From Leptolyngbya sp. 'hensonii' (GTDB lineage Bacteria > Cyanobacteriota > Cyanobacteriia > GCF-001939115), in contig NZ_MQTZ01000053.1 in NCBI RefSeq assembly GCF_001939115.1, forward strand, positions 29,256 through 93,255: DNA of 64,000 bases, written 5' to 3'. Under the pieces are notes generated by a model. That model was not told the DNA's origin, made no database searches, and saw only the letters and a program-made list of their open reading frames with translations. Position numbers and translations under genes: made by a program. This document shows, in pieces, positions 1 through 7,703 of the stretch; the first letter of the stretch is position 1; every line of letters starts with the position of its first letter.

Positions 1-940
1 TCACCACCTGAATCGAGGGATAGGGAGGCTTCCCCTTCAGCCGGTGAGCCAGGAGTAGCAACACCCCGTCTAGCCCCTCATGCAAATCAACAGGTTGGGC
101 CAGGTTACTCGCTGGTTGAGAAAACTGCCGGATCGATCGCACCAATTTCGTCAGGCGTTCGCTGCTGCGGGTCATGGTAGCCACCACTCGGGGCAAATCC
201 ATAATCAGGTCACTGAGATTCATATCTGCTTGTTTCTGGCTGATCTGACGATCGGGATTGGGGTAACAGGTTTGATAGAGGCGCAACAGAGCAATTAACG
301 GTCGTATGTAGTTAGAGGTATGGTCCAGATTCGTAGTGATAGCCCCCAGGGACATATCCATTTCATAAGCAAGACCCGCAACCAAGGCTCCCATCGCAAA
401 CAGCTTTTCCGCATCCAGCAGGCTCATCTGGCGCTGCTGCAGCTCTTGAAGGGTGGTGGCAAGTTGGGCGGTGCGATCGAGAACTCGTTGCTCCAGATCC
501 TGCTGCAGTTGCTGCAATTCGGCATTTTGAGCCTGAATCTGGCGGTTCAGGTGAGCAATTTTGAGTTGGGTTTGAATTCGAGCCAGGATGTCGTTTCGGT
601 CAAAGGGTTTGGTAATATAGTCCACCGCCCCCAGGCTATACCCCTCCGCCTTATCCCTCACATCAGCCAGAGCGGTTATGAACATCACCGGAATTTTCTG
701 TAACGCAGGGTCTGCCTTCAGTCTTCTACAGGTTTCCAGGCCATCCATGCCTGGCATCATCACATCCAGCAGAATCAGATCTGGTTGACTATAAGCCACC
801 TGTTGCAACGCACTTTCACCATCTGTCGCCACTCGAATTTCCCATCCTGTCTGCTCCAGAACATCACAGAGAACTTTAAGGTTATTCGGGCTATCATCCA
901 CAATTAGGATCCGACTGCCTTGAATTCCTGCATCCGTCAT
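1..940 (-). CDS. REC domain fused to a histidine-kinase-like module lacking the phospho-acceptor His (3' end beyond window)
   Basis: Reading the minus strand from the ATG at 940-938 gives an N-terminal receiver domain (residues about 8-125; acceptor Asp59 in ILLDVMMPGMDG, Lys in the KPF motif), then a coiled coil (about 140-180) and a DHp-like region that runs off the window. The H-box position reads AGLAYEMDMSLG, so Tyr192 stands where the homologous kinase at 23077 has His in AGVAHEINNPVN. The following helix (LVRSIRQFSQ, PVDLHEG) still matches that kinase. Its ATG overlaps the TGA of the upstream hybrid kinase (ATGA, 937-940), so the two are probably co-translated. What is seen: REC plus kinase-like fold without His. 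Inference: a pseudokinase or phosphatase/scaffold partner of the upstream kinase. The ATP-binding domain lies outside the window and cannot be judged. Confidence 0.85.
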   Translation of the reverse strand, partial: MTDAGIQGSRILIVDDSPNNLKVLCDVLEQTGWEIRVATDGESALQQVAYSQPDLILLDVMMPGMDGLETCRRLKADPALQKIPVMFITALADVRDKAEGYSLGAVDYITKPFDRNDILARIQTQLKIAHLNRQIQAQNAELQQLQQDLEQRVLDRTAQLATTLQELQQRQMSLLDAEKLFAMGALVAGLAYEMDMSLGAITTNLDHTSNYIRPLIALLRLYQTCYPNPDRQISQKQADMNLSDLIMDLPRVVATMTRSSERLTKLVRSIRQFSQPASNLAQPVDLHEGLDGVLLLLAHRLKGKPPYPSIQVV

Positions 941-3312
941 GGTTCTATGCCTCGATGGGATGCAATAAATGCCTGAACCTTTTTGACTTGAAACTCCATC
1001 GCCAACCGTTGCAGAATCCGGGCAAAGGGCAAGAAGATGGGATCAAGAGCAACGAGCTGGTCTAACTGTTGTGAAATCTCTCGGAGATTGCCCTGCATAG
1101 CCAAATCATAGAGTCGGTCGATCACATCCGGTGAGGGCAGAATCAAAGGTGGATCGATCGGGGCATCCTCCGGCCTGACAGCAACCAACCCATTTTCAGC
1201 CAACTGAGCCAAACAGATATCCGCCACTGTTTCCTCATAGATCCAGGCCACTTTGAGATGGGCTTCCAGCTTTTGCAGCACTTCTTCAAATCGCAGTGGC
1301 TTGGTCAAGAAGTCATTACCTCCTGCCTCCAGCGCCTGCTGGAGGTCTTCTCCAAAGGCACTGGCCGAGGTCATGATCACAATAATGTCCTGAAGTTGGG
1401 GCGATCGGCGGAGTCGTCGTAATAACTCAAACCCATCCATCACGGGCATCACCAGATCAGTAATGATCAGATCAGGCCGGAAATGGGCTGCCCTATCCAG
1501 GGCTTCTTCTCCCTGAGTAGCTTCGGCCAGATCAAACCCAAGATCTCCCAGCAGCTTCACCAGCACCGAGCGATTCTCCCATTTGTCATCGACAATCAGA
1601 ATTTTGCGGCGATCGCCCTCATAACCCACAATGTTCTGGGGAGGTTGCATCAGGCTATCGTCCAGCCATTCCGATGCAGTTGGCAGTTGTAATTCCATCC
1701 AGAAGGTACTGCCCTGGCCCAGGTCACTTTCCAGATGAATCGTGCTTCCCATGAGCTGCACCATCTTTTGACTGATGGCCAATCCCAGCCCCGTTCCTTC
1801 CACTTTCCAGGGATGGTTTCCCACCTGTTCGAAGGGTAAAAAGATGGTTTCAATCTGGTCAGCACTCATCCCCACCCCCGTATCGGAAATTTGAAACCGC
1901 AGATTGTAAATGGGATGGTGACTGACCCTTGACGCTTCCACCTTAAACGTAACCCCTCCCGTTTCCGTAAACTTGATCGCGTTCCCCAACAGATTCAGCA
2001 GCACCTGTCGCAACCGTCGCTCATCCCCATGAACCGCTGTGGGTAGGGCCAGAGGTTGATAGGTAAAGGTAATTCCCTTCTGTTCCGCCCGAATGGCACA
2101 CATCTCAACCACTCCCTGCAGAAACCCAGGCAAATAGAAATCCTGGGTCTGGAGCTCCATCCGCTGGGCCTCAATTTTAGACAGATCGAGAATATCAGCA
2201 ATCAAATTCAGGAGGTGATAGGAACATTGCTGGATGACATGAATTCCGTCCCGTTGCCGATCGGTCAGTGCCTGGTCCTGCTGCAGAATCTGGACATACC
2301 CCAGAATCCCATTCAGGGGTGTCCGGAGTTCATGGCTCATGTTGGCCAGAAACTCACTCTTCGCTTTGTTGGCCATGTCGGCATCCTGCTTGGCTCGTTG
2401 CAGCACCATTTCAACTTGGGTTCTCTGATGTAAGAGTTGGCTCACTTCCTGGATCAAGTGATTCATGGTGCCAGCCAGATGACCCACCTCATCCCGGGTG
2501 GTCACTGGGACTTCAAGATTAAAGTTGCGCTCCTGCTGCACCCGTTCCGCTACCTGGGTAGCTACCTGCAGTGGTTGGGCGATCGTGCGACTAATCAGAA
2601 TCCCCAGCATCAAGGCGATCGCCAGAGACAAGCCCATACTGAGCCAGGTCAACTGAGCCTGCAAGGCCATGGCCCGATTCTGGGCTGAAACTGCCTGAGC
2701 TTCTTGCTGCCGCATAAAGGCAACAAAACCATCCAGGTCATCGACCAACTGATTCAAGGCATCGGCAGATCGGGCCGCATCCCCATGGGTACTAGCAGGC
2801 AGCGGTGATCGCTGTGCTGGCTTCCCAGGAGCCGTCTCCTTTGCCATCTGCTGCACTTGCAAAGTATGGGTCTTCAGGGTCTGCCCATATTTTTGCAGCA
2901 GGGGATTTAAGGTCGGGACAGACGTTGCCCCCAAAGCATTGGACTGCAGTTGCAGATAAATCTCGCGAGTTGTGGCAAGATGTCGGAGCAGAGTCTCCCA
3001 CTCCTGGGGACTGACCGATCCCACCGCCATCGCTTCTTCCAGTTCATGGAGGTGAACATGGGTCCGCAGGAGCGACTTTTGCAGATCGCTCAAGTCTTCC
3101 TGAATTGCCGCCACTGCTATCAACTGTTGCTTTGCCTGCTGGGTATAGTGATCGCCCACCGCCCCTCCCCAGGCAATCCCACTACAGGCAATCGTGAGAA
3201 CCAAACCATAGCCTGACAGAATTTTGCAACGAATGTTTAAACAGTTCAATAAACGTGCCGATCGGGGCAAGGAGCGTTGCTGAAGCTCCTGTTCCCTGGA
3301 GGAGTCCGACAT
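937..3312 (-). CDS. Membrane hybrid sensor histidine kinase (TM-sensor-TM-HAMP-HisKA-HATPase-REC)
   Basis: This 791-residue inner-membrane kinase has a first membrane segment near residues 31-53, a roughly 165-residue helical extracytoplasmic sensor, a second membrane segment near 220-242, HAMP (about 243-297), and HisKA with FLANMSHELRTPLNG and phospho-acceptor His327. HATPase_c follows with an N box in LLNLLGNAIKFTE, G1 SDTGVGM and G2 GTGLGLAIS. A receiver domain then carries Asp619 in IITDLVMPVMDG, and about 100 helical residues without a clear HPt end the protein. All catalytic motifs are intact. It is the first gene of a minus-strand pair whose second gene (940 leftward) overlaps it by four bases. 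The ligand is unknown. It probably autophosphorylates at His327 and passes phosphate to Asp619 and perhaps to the REC domain of the neighbour. Confidence 0.93.
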   Translation of the reverse strand: MSDSSREQELQQRSLPRSARLLNCLNIRCKILSGYGLVLTIACSGIAWGGAVGDHYTQQAKQQLIAVAAIQEDLSDLQKSLLRTHVHLHELEEAMAVGSVSPQEWETLLRHLATTREIYLQLQSNALGATSVPTLNPLLQKYGQTLKTHTLQVQQMAKETAPGKPAQRSPLPASTHGDAARSADALNQLVDDLDGFVAFMRQQEAQAVSAQNRAMALQAQLTWLSMGLSLAIALMLGILISRTIAQPLQVATQVAERVQQERNFNLEVPVTTRDEVGHLAGTMNHLIQEVSQLLHQRTQVEMVLQRAKQDADMANKAKSEFLANMSHELRTPLNGILGYVQILQQDQALTDRQRDGIHVIQQCSYHLLNLIADILDLSKIEAQRMELQTQDFYLPGFLQGVVEMCAIRAEQKGITFTYQPLALPTAVHGDERRLRQVLLNLLGNAIKFTETGGVTFKVEASRVSHHPIYNLRFQISDTGVGMSADQIETIFLPFEQVGNHPWKVEGTGLGLAISQKMVQLMGSTIHLESDLGQGSTFWMELQLPTASEWLDDSLMQPPQNIVGYEGDRRKILIVDDKWENRSVLVKLLGDLGFDLAEATQGEEALDRAAHFRPDLIITDLVMPVMDGFELLRRLRRSPQLQDIIVIMTSASAFGEDLQQALEAGGNDFLTKPLRFEEVLQKLEAHLKVAWIYEETVADICLAQLAENGLVAVRPEDAPIDPPLILPSPDVIDRLYDLAMQGNLREISQQLDQLVALDPIFLPFARILQRLAMEFQVKKVQAFIASHRGIEP

Positions 3313-3640
3313 AATACACCACCCTGATAAGCACGTAGAAAGCTAAGTCTAAGAAAGGCACCCATTCCCAACTATCCTATCCATAGTTAATATGCCCCTG
3401 AAACCAGCCAGATCAACGCTTAGCCTGCTTAATTAAAGAAAAACTTGGGATCAGCAATTGGGAGAATACTGAAAATCAGTTATTGAGGTTTCCGTATTTC
3501 TCAGGTCATCTACTCCGTAAAATCACAGCCTCTCAGGGGTACAGAAAAAAAGTCGAGGACTTCCTGCCTAAAAATGAGCATGCGGACCTCGGAAGAGAAT
3601 GATATCGTAAAGATATATAAATACTTTTTAAGATGTAGCA
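3313..3640. other. Divergent intergenic region, no gene seen
   Basis: These 328 bases separate the hybrid kinase (leftward) from the radical SAM gene (rightward) and must hold both promoters. I find no ORF worth calling. An AT-rich TATAAA lies at 3616-3621, only about 20 bases before the ATG at 3641, with no good -35 partner, so I do not assign a promoter. Confidence 0.6.
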
Positions 3641-5218
3641 ATGGATCATCGCCTCCTCTACGTTCGTCTCCCTTGCAATCCGATTTTCCCGATCGGAGTG
3701 GTGTATCTGGCTGACCATGTCCACAAGATCTTTCCTGCCATTGAGCAACGGATTTTTGACCTGGGAACTGTGCCTCCCCTGGACTATGCTCTGGGGTTGG
3801 ATACCTGTGTAGATGAGTTTCAGCCTACTGTCCTAGTATTCTCATGGCGAGATATTCAGATTTATGCACCAGTCGGTGGGCGTGGGGGCAATCCCTTGCA
3901 GTATGCCTTTGAGTTCTATTATGCCCCCAATCCCCTGATCAGACTGCGGGCAGCGCTGGGGGGACTACGGGTCACCACAGCCTATTACACAGAACTCTGG
4001 CGCAACCTGGGCCTGATCAAACGGGCGACCCGACGGGCTGAACGGTACTGTCCCACCGTGCAGACTGTGGTTGGAGGGGGTGCAGTCAGCGTTTTTTACG
4101 AACAGTTGGGCCAAAAGTTACGCCCCGGAACGATCGTCTCCGTTGGAGAAGGGGAATCTCTCCTGGAAAAACTTCTGCGGGGCCAGGATTTTCGGGATGA
4201 ACGTTGCTATGTCGTTGGAGAGACAAAACCCCGTCAACGCCTGATTCACGAAGCTCCGACTCCGATCGAAAAAACAGCCTGTAACTACGACTATATTGAG
4301 CACATCTGGCCTGAGTTTAGCTATTATCTCCAGGATCAGGATTTTTACGTCGGTGTGCAGACGAAGCGTGGATGTCCCCATAACTGTTGCTACTGTGTTT
4401 ACACCGTCATTGAAGGTAAACAGGTGCGGATTAACCCGGCAGAGGAAGTGGTCGCAGAAATGCGCCAGCTTTACGATCGGGGGGTGCGCAATTTCTGGTT
4501 TACAGATGCTCAGTTTATTCCAGCCCGCAAGTTCATTGATGATACGGTCGAACTCCTGCAGAAAATTCTCGATGCAGGGATGCAGGATATTCACTGGGCT
4601 GCCTATATTCGGGCCGATAACCTGACGCCACAACTCTGTGAGCTGATGGTCAAGACGGGCATGAATTACTTTGAGATTGGGATTACCAGTGGCTCTCAAG
4701 AACTGGTGCGGAAAATGCGGATGGGCTACAACCTGCGCACGGTACTCCAGAACTGTCGCGATCTAAAGGCGGCTGGTTTTAACGACCTGGTCTCAGTCAA
4801 CTACTCGTTCAATGTGATTGATGAACGTCCGGAAACCATTCGCCAGACGATCTCCTATCATCGGGAGCTAGAGACAATCTTTGGAGCCGATAAGGTGGAA
4901 CCAGCAATTTTCTTTATCGGCCTGCAACCCCATACCCACCTGGAAACCTATGCTTTTGAGCAAGGCATTCTTCGTCCCGGCTATGACCCGATGAGTCTCA
5001 TGCCTTGGACGGCCAAAAAGCTACTCTGGAACCCGGAACCGCTGGGCTCCTTTTTTGGGGAGGTCTGTCTCCAGGCCTGGCGGCAGAATCCGAATGATTT
5101 TGGGCGGGAAGTGATGGCGATTTTGGAACAACGCCTGGGCCGAGCCGATCTAGAATCCGCCCTGATCGCGCCCATTCTGTCCGAACCACCCCAGCCTGCG
5201 ACCCTGGTTGCCTCTTAG
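3641..5218 (+). CDS. B12-binding-type radical SAM protein, cyanobacterial (PSII high-light acclimation family name)
   Basis: This 525-residue protein has an N-terminal cobalamin-binding-like Rossmann region (about 1-190, with VVGGGAVSVF) and a radical SAM core with the 4Fe-4S motif C245-x3-C249-x2-C252 in RGCPHNCCYC. The core continues through a TIM-barrel-like stretch (NFWFTDAQF, WAAYIRADNL, FEIGITSGS). It looks full length and closely matches a protein I know as highly conserved across cyanobacteria. I recall the product name 'photosystem II high light acclimation radical SAM protein', but the reaction is not known to me. It stands alone on the plus strand, 81 bases before the DICT gene. 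The radical SAM call is certain; the photosystem link is recalled and less sure. Confidence 0.9.
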   Translation: MDHRLLYVRLPCNPIFPIGVVYLADHVHKIFPAIEQRIFDLGTVPPLDYALGLDTCVDEFQPTVLVFSWRDIQIYAPVGGRGGNPLQYAFEFYYAPNPLIRLRAALGGLRVTTAYYTELWRNLGLIKRATRRAERYCPTVQTVVGGGAVSVFYEQLGQKLRPGTIVSVGEGESLLEKLLRGQDFRDERCYVVGETKPRQRLIHEAPTPIEKTACNYDYIEHIWPEFSYYLQDQDFYVGVQTKRGCPHNCCYCVYTVIEGKQVRINPAEEVVAEMRQLYDRGVRNFWFTDAQFIPARKFIDDTVELLQKILDAGMQDIHWAAYIRADNLTPQLCELMVKTGMNYFEIGITSGSQELVRKMRMGYNLRTVLQNCRDLKAAGFNDLVSVNYSFNVIDERPETIRQTISYHRELETIFGADKVEPAIFFIGLQPHTHLETYAFEQGILRPGYDPMSLMPWTAKKLLWNPEPLGSFFGEVCLQAWRQNPNDFGREVMAILEQRLGRADLESALIAPILSEPPQPATLVAS

Positions 5219-5299
5219 AGCTTGCTGCCTCTATTACCTCACTGCCCCTATCCATTCTGAAGTTTAAAATTCCTCAAGTCCTTTTAGTCGTCCACCCCC

Positions 5300-6703
5300 A
5301 TGTTAGAAGGCTCGATTCTTCACAAGCTCAAGGCATCCCACCATTCCGGCCAGGTTGGCAAACGCTCTCTCAACTTCGGGGTTTACTATAAAAACACACT
5401 GGTTGCCCTCTGCCATGCCCTAGAAGATCGCATCCTCAGCACCGAGGAGCCGCCCCTGGTGATTGCTGCTTTTCAGATGGGCAAATGGTACCTGCAGGAG
5501 GCCGATCGCTACGCCAGAATGGCTGAAAAATCTCGCCAGATTGTGATTATGGCCGCCCCAGATACGGGTCTTACGGAGCACCCCACCAGCCAGCAAGAGA
5601 ACGTGGCCTTAGTCAGCCTAGACCCCACCGATCCAGTCGCCCAGGAATGGCATCTGATGATTCTGGCCCCCACCTACACCGCTATGGTACTGTGCCAGGA
5701 GTTATCGGCTGCCGACTATGCAGTGGTTGGACAACCAACCCAAGATCTAGAACGCAAGTTTTATGGCTTCTGGACTTTTGAACCCGGGCTCGTGGTGGAA
5801 ACGATTAATCTGACGATCGAGCATATTGGACAATACAATCCCCAACTCCAGGCAAGTTTACAGGCTCAGGTCCAAGAGATTGTCACGACAAGCCCCAGCA
5901 ATTCTCCCCAGGATTTGTGCCATACCGTGTCCCACGTGGTGGACTATCTGCAGGAAGCTGACTCGTTTGAAAGCCACTCTTACATTCAGTGGGCCTCCAG
6001 TTCGAATCGGTTGCACCATAACCTACTCTCGAACGAGCTCCAGGCTTTCCTCAGGGTAGCCCAACTGATTGATCAGGCCGATGTGAGCAATCCCCTGGCT
6101 GCAGCGGAAGTGGCAACCCTGGCTGAAAGTCTGGGCCAGCTTCTAGATTTGCCCGCCTGGCAGGTGCACCGCCTGCGCCTGGCTGGCCTGTTGCACCGTC
6201 TGGCCCATTTGCAAAGCCAGGACAGTTATCTCACCCCCAGCACCGCTCCCCCCCAAGAAGCCCCCAGTTGCCCCCTCACCTGCAACCTGGTATCTGGCAC
6301 TCAGGTGTTACGCACCATGCCCAGATTACGTGCGATCGCAACCATCATCACCCATCAGACAGAATGGTGGAACGGTCAGGGTCAACCTGCAGGGCTGGCT
6401 GGCGATGATATTCCGCTGGAGTCGAGGATTTTGGGATTGCTGGCTGCGTTTCAGCAACGGCTGAATCATCTGCGCATCACCCAGCCCGATTCAGACCCCC
6501 TTCAACTCCTGGATGTGGCCTTAACGTCCTGTCAGGCAGAGCAGGGCGATCGTTGGGACCCGAAACTGGTGGATATTCTCACCTTACTGGTGGATGGCCT
6601 GCGGCAGGGGCTTAACCTGCCGATCCATATTCCGAAAATTGCTGCTGGCATCTGGTTGCTGGATTCTGAATCAGAGCCCCAGATCTCACATTCAATAACG
6701 TAG
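5300..6703 (+). CDS. DICT sensory domain protein with degenerate HD-GYP-like C-terminus
   Basis: The 467-residue soluble protein has an N-terminal DICT-type domain (about 1-190: NFGVYYKNTLVALCHALED, FQMGKWYLQEADRYARMA). DICT domains are known from proteins linked to diguanylate cyclases and two-component systems. A helical linker follows. The C-terminal half (about 240-450) aligns by eye with HD-GYP phosphodiesterases: RLRLAGLLHRLAHL stands for the HD region, and ATIITHQTEWWNGQGQPAGL with DDIPLESRI stands for the HHE..DG.GYP..L..IP..ARI motif. GYP is replaced by GQP and the metal-ligand HD pair is not recognisable, so cyclic-di-GMP hydrolysis seems unlikely. Inference: a sensor or binding protein. 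It lies 28 bases before the pentapeptide-repeat gene and may be co-transcribed with it. Confidence 0.8.
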   Translation: MLEGSILHKLKASHHSGQVGKRSLNFGVYYKNTLVALCHALEDRILSTEEPPLVIAAFQMGKWYLQEADRYARMAEKSRQIVIMAAPDTGLTEHPTSQQENVALVSLDPTDPVAQEWHLMILAPTYTAMVLCQELSAADYAVVGQPTQDLERKFYGFWTFEPGLVVETINLTIEHIGQYNPQLQASLQAQVQEIVTTSPSNSPQDLCHTVSHVVDYLQEADSFESHSYIQWASSSNRLHHNLLSNELQAFLRVAQLIDQADVSNPLAAAEVATLAESLGQLLDLPAWQVHRLRLAGLLHRLAHLQSQDSYLTPSTAPPQEAPSCPLTCNLVSGTQVLRTMPRLRAIATIITHQTEWWNGQGQPAGLAGDDIPLESRILGLLAAFQQRLNHLRITQPDSDPLQLLDVALTSCQAEQGDRWDPKLVDILTLLVDGLRQGLNLPIHIPKIAAGIWLLDSESEPQISHSIT

Positions 6704-6731
6704 TGAACCAGATTGTAACTGAGATCATTCT

Positions 6732-7358
6732 ATGGATATTCAAGCCCTCCGAACTGGTAAATTGAAGCATCTCGCTGGTGCCAATCTAGAAGATGAAGAT
6801 CTGACTGGTTTGAACTTGAGCGGGGTCAACTTTGTTGGAGCCCATCTGGTTGGGGCTGATCTAACTGCAGCTCAACTGATGGGAGCCCGATTGGACGGAG
6901 CCAACCTGATGGGATGTCAGCTCACCCGGACAGATTTCCGAGCTAGCTTACCGGGTGCAAACCTGATGCAGGCCGACCTGACAGAAGCAGATCTGCGGGG
7001 CTGCAACTTGCGGGGTGCAAACCTGATGCAGGCCAAACTCGCCCAGGCCAGCCTGATCGGTGCTCTGCTCAGTGGTGCTAATCTGACTGGAGCCAATCTG
7101 CAGGGGGCTGATCTGCGCGGTGCGGATTTACGCGGTTGTAACTTAAGCCAGGCCAACCTGGTCGGCACAAATCTTGGTGAGGCCAATCTGCAAGGGGCAG
7201 TTCTGAGTCAGGCAAATTTGGAAGAAGCTGACTTGCGGGGTGCAAACTTGGCTGGGGCCAACCTAACTGGAGCCAACCTTTTATGCTCTGAATTAGAAGA
7301 CACGAAGATGGAAGGGGTGAATTTAACCGGAACCTGCCTTAGCGGAGCCTACCTGTGA
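6732..7358 (+). CDS. Pentapeptide-repeat protein
   Basis: The 208-residue protein is almost wholly built of tandem A(D/N)LxG-type pentapeptides from about residue 18 to the end (LEDEDLTGLNLSG, ANLMGCQL, ADLRGADLRGCNL). The family folds as a right-handed quadrilateral beta helix. No signal peptide or membrane segment is visible, so a cytosolic location is expected. Its function cannot be read from the repeats; some relatives mimic DNA, but nothing here shows that. It follows the DICT gene by 28 bases and is followed by a strong palindrome at 7380-7430 that could end transcription. The repeats also create an antisense reading frame, which I regard as a shadow. Confidence 0.9.
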   Translation: MDIQALRTGKLKHLAGANLEDEDLTGLNLSGVNFVGAHLVGADLTAAQLMGARLDGANLMGCQLTRTDFRASLPGANLMQADLTEADLRGCNLRGANLMQAKLAQASLIGALLSGANLTGANLQGADLRGADLRGCNLSQANLVGTNLGEANLQGAVLSQANLEEADLRGANLAGANLTGANLLCSELEDTKMEGVNLTGTCLSGAYL

Positions 7359-7379
7359 TGTAGCCGATAGGGGAGTTAC

Positions 7380-7430
7380 CTGTGGCGTGGCCGGTAGAGG
7401 GGTTGGATCCAACCCCTCTACCGGCCACAG
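7380..7430. repeat. Perfect 38-base palindrome with outer extension (interspersed palindrome or bidirectional terminator)
   Basis: Positions 7389-7426 form a perfect palindrome centred on GGATCC, with 17-base arms starting GGCCGGTAGAGGGG. CTGT at 7380-7383 pairs with ACAG at 7427-7430 around a five-base left bulge. It sits between the convergent pentapeptide-repeat gene and hli and could stop transcripts from both sides, though no clear T tract follows. A partial copy, GTAGCCGATAGGGGAGTT, lies just upstream near 7360-7378. This looks more like a short mobile palindrome than a simple terminator. Confidence 0.75.
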
Positions 7431-7447
7431 GAATATTTCACACTAGA

Positions 7448-7600
7448 TTACAGCAGGCCCCAAAAATGCAGGATGCCCTGACCGGAGACCAGTTCAATAA
7501 TCAGCGCAGCAGCAAAACCCAGCATAGCCAGACGACCATTCCAGTTTTCAGCACCTGCCGTGAAACCCCAGCTCCAACCGTTACGATTTTGGTTTTCCAT
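7448..7600 (-). CDS. hli: High-light-inducible (small CAB-like) protein
   Basis: Translating the minus strand from ATG 7600-7598 to TAA 7450-7448 gives a 50-residue protein. It contains the chlorophyll-binding helix signature [20 protein letters not shown], followed by a C-terminal [11 protein letters not shown]. One membrane helix (about 20-40) carries the conserved E..NGR chlorophyll/pairing motif of Hlips, which bind chlorophyll and carotenoid at photosystem II assembly complexes and dissipate excess energy. The start is supported by GGAGTCC about five bases upstream (7604-7610). Expression is probably light-stress controlled. The palindrome GTAAACAAAGTTTAC at 7658-7672 lies about 60 bases upstream. 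The gene is too short for a length-filtered ORF list, and a plus-strand frame over it is spurious. Confidence 0.93.
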   Translation of the reverse strand: MENQNRNGWSWGFTAGAENWNGRLAMLGFAAALIIELVSGQGILHFWGLL

Positions 7601-7657
7601 GGTAAGGACTCCTTAAAAGACATTTGCCAGACTTATCATTAAGTCTTATTTACTAAT

Positions 7658-7672
7658 GTAAACAAAGTTTAC
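7658..7672. promoter_or_regulatory. Palindromic candidate operator upstream of hli
   Basis: GTAAAC-AAA-GTTTAC is a perfect inverted repeat about 58 bases upstream of the hli start. Its arms resemble the TTTACA half-site of the HLR1 element bound by RpaB at cyanobacterial high-light genes. HLR1 is normally a direct repeat with a two-base gap, and this is an inverted repeat, so the assignment is tentative. Confidence 0.3.
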
Positions 7673-7703
7673 AAAGTTTGCAACATTCTTGGGCCAATTT
7701 CTG

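Noticed and set aside
4118..4699. 193-codon minus-strand open frame
   Set aside because: Antisense to the strongly conserved radical SAM gene; no recognisable motif or ribosome-binding site.
7382..7642. 86-codon plus-strand open frame
   Set aside because: It covers the convincing 50-residue Hlip gene on the other strand and starts inside the palindrome.
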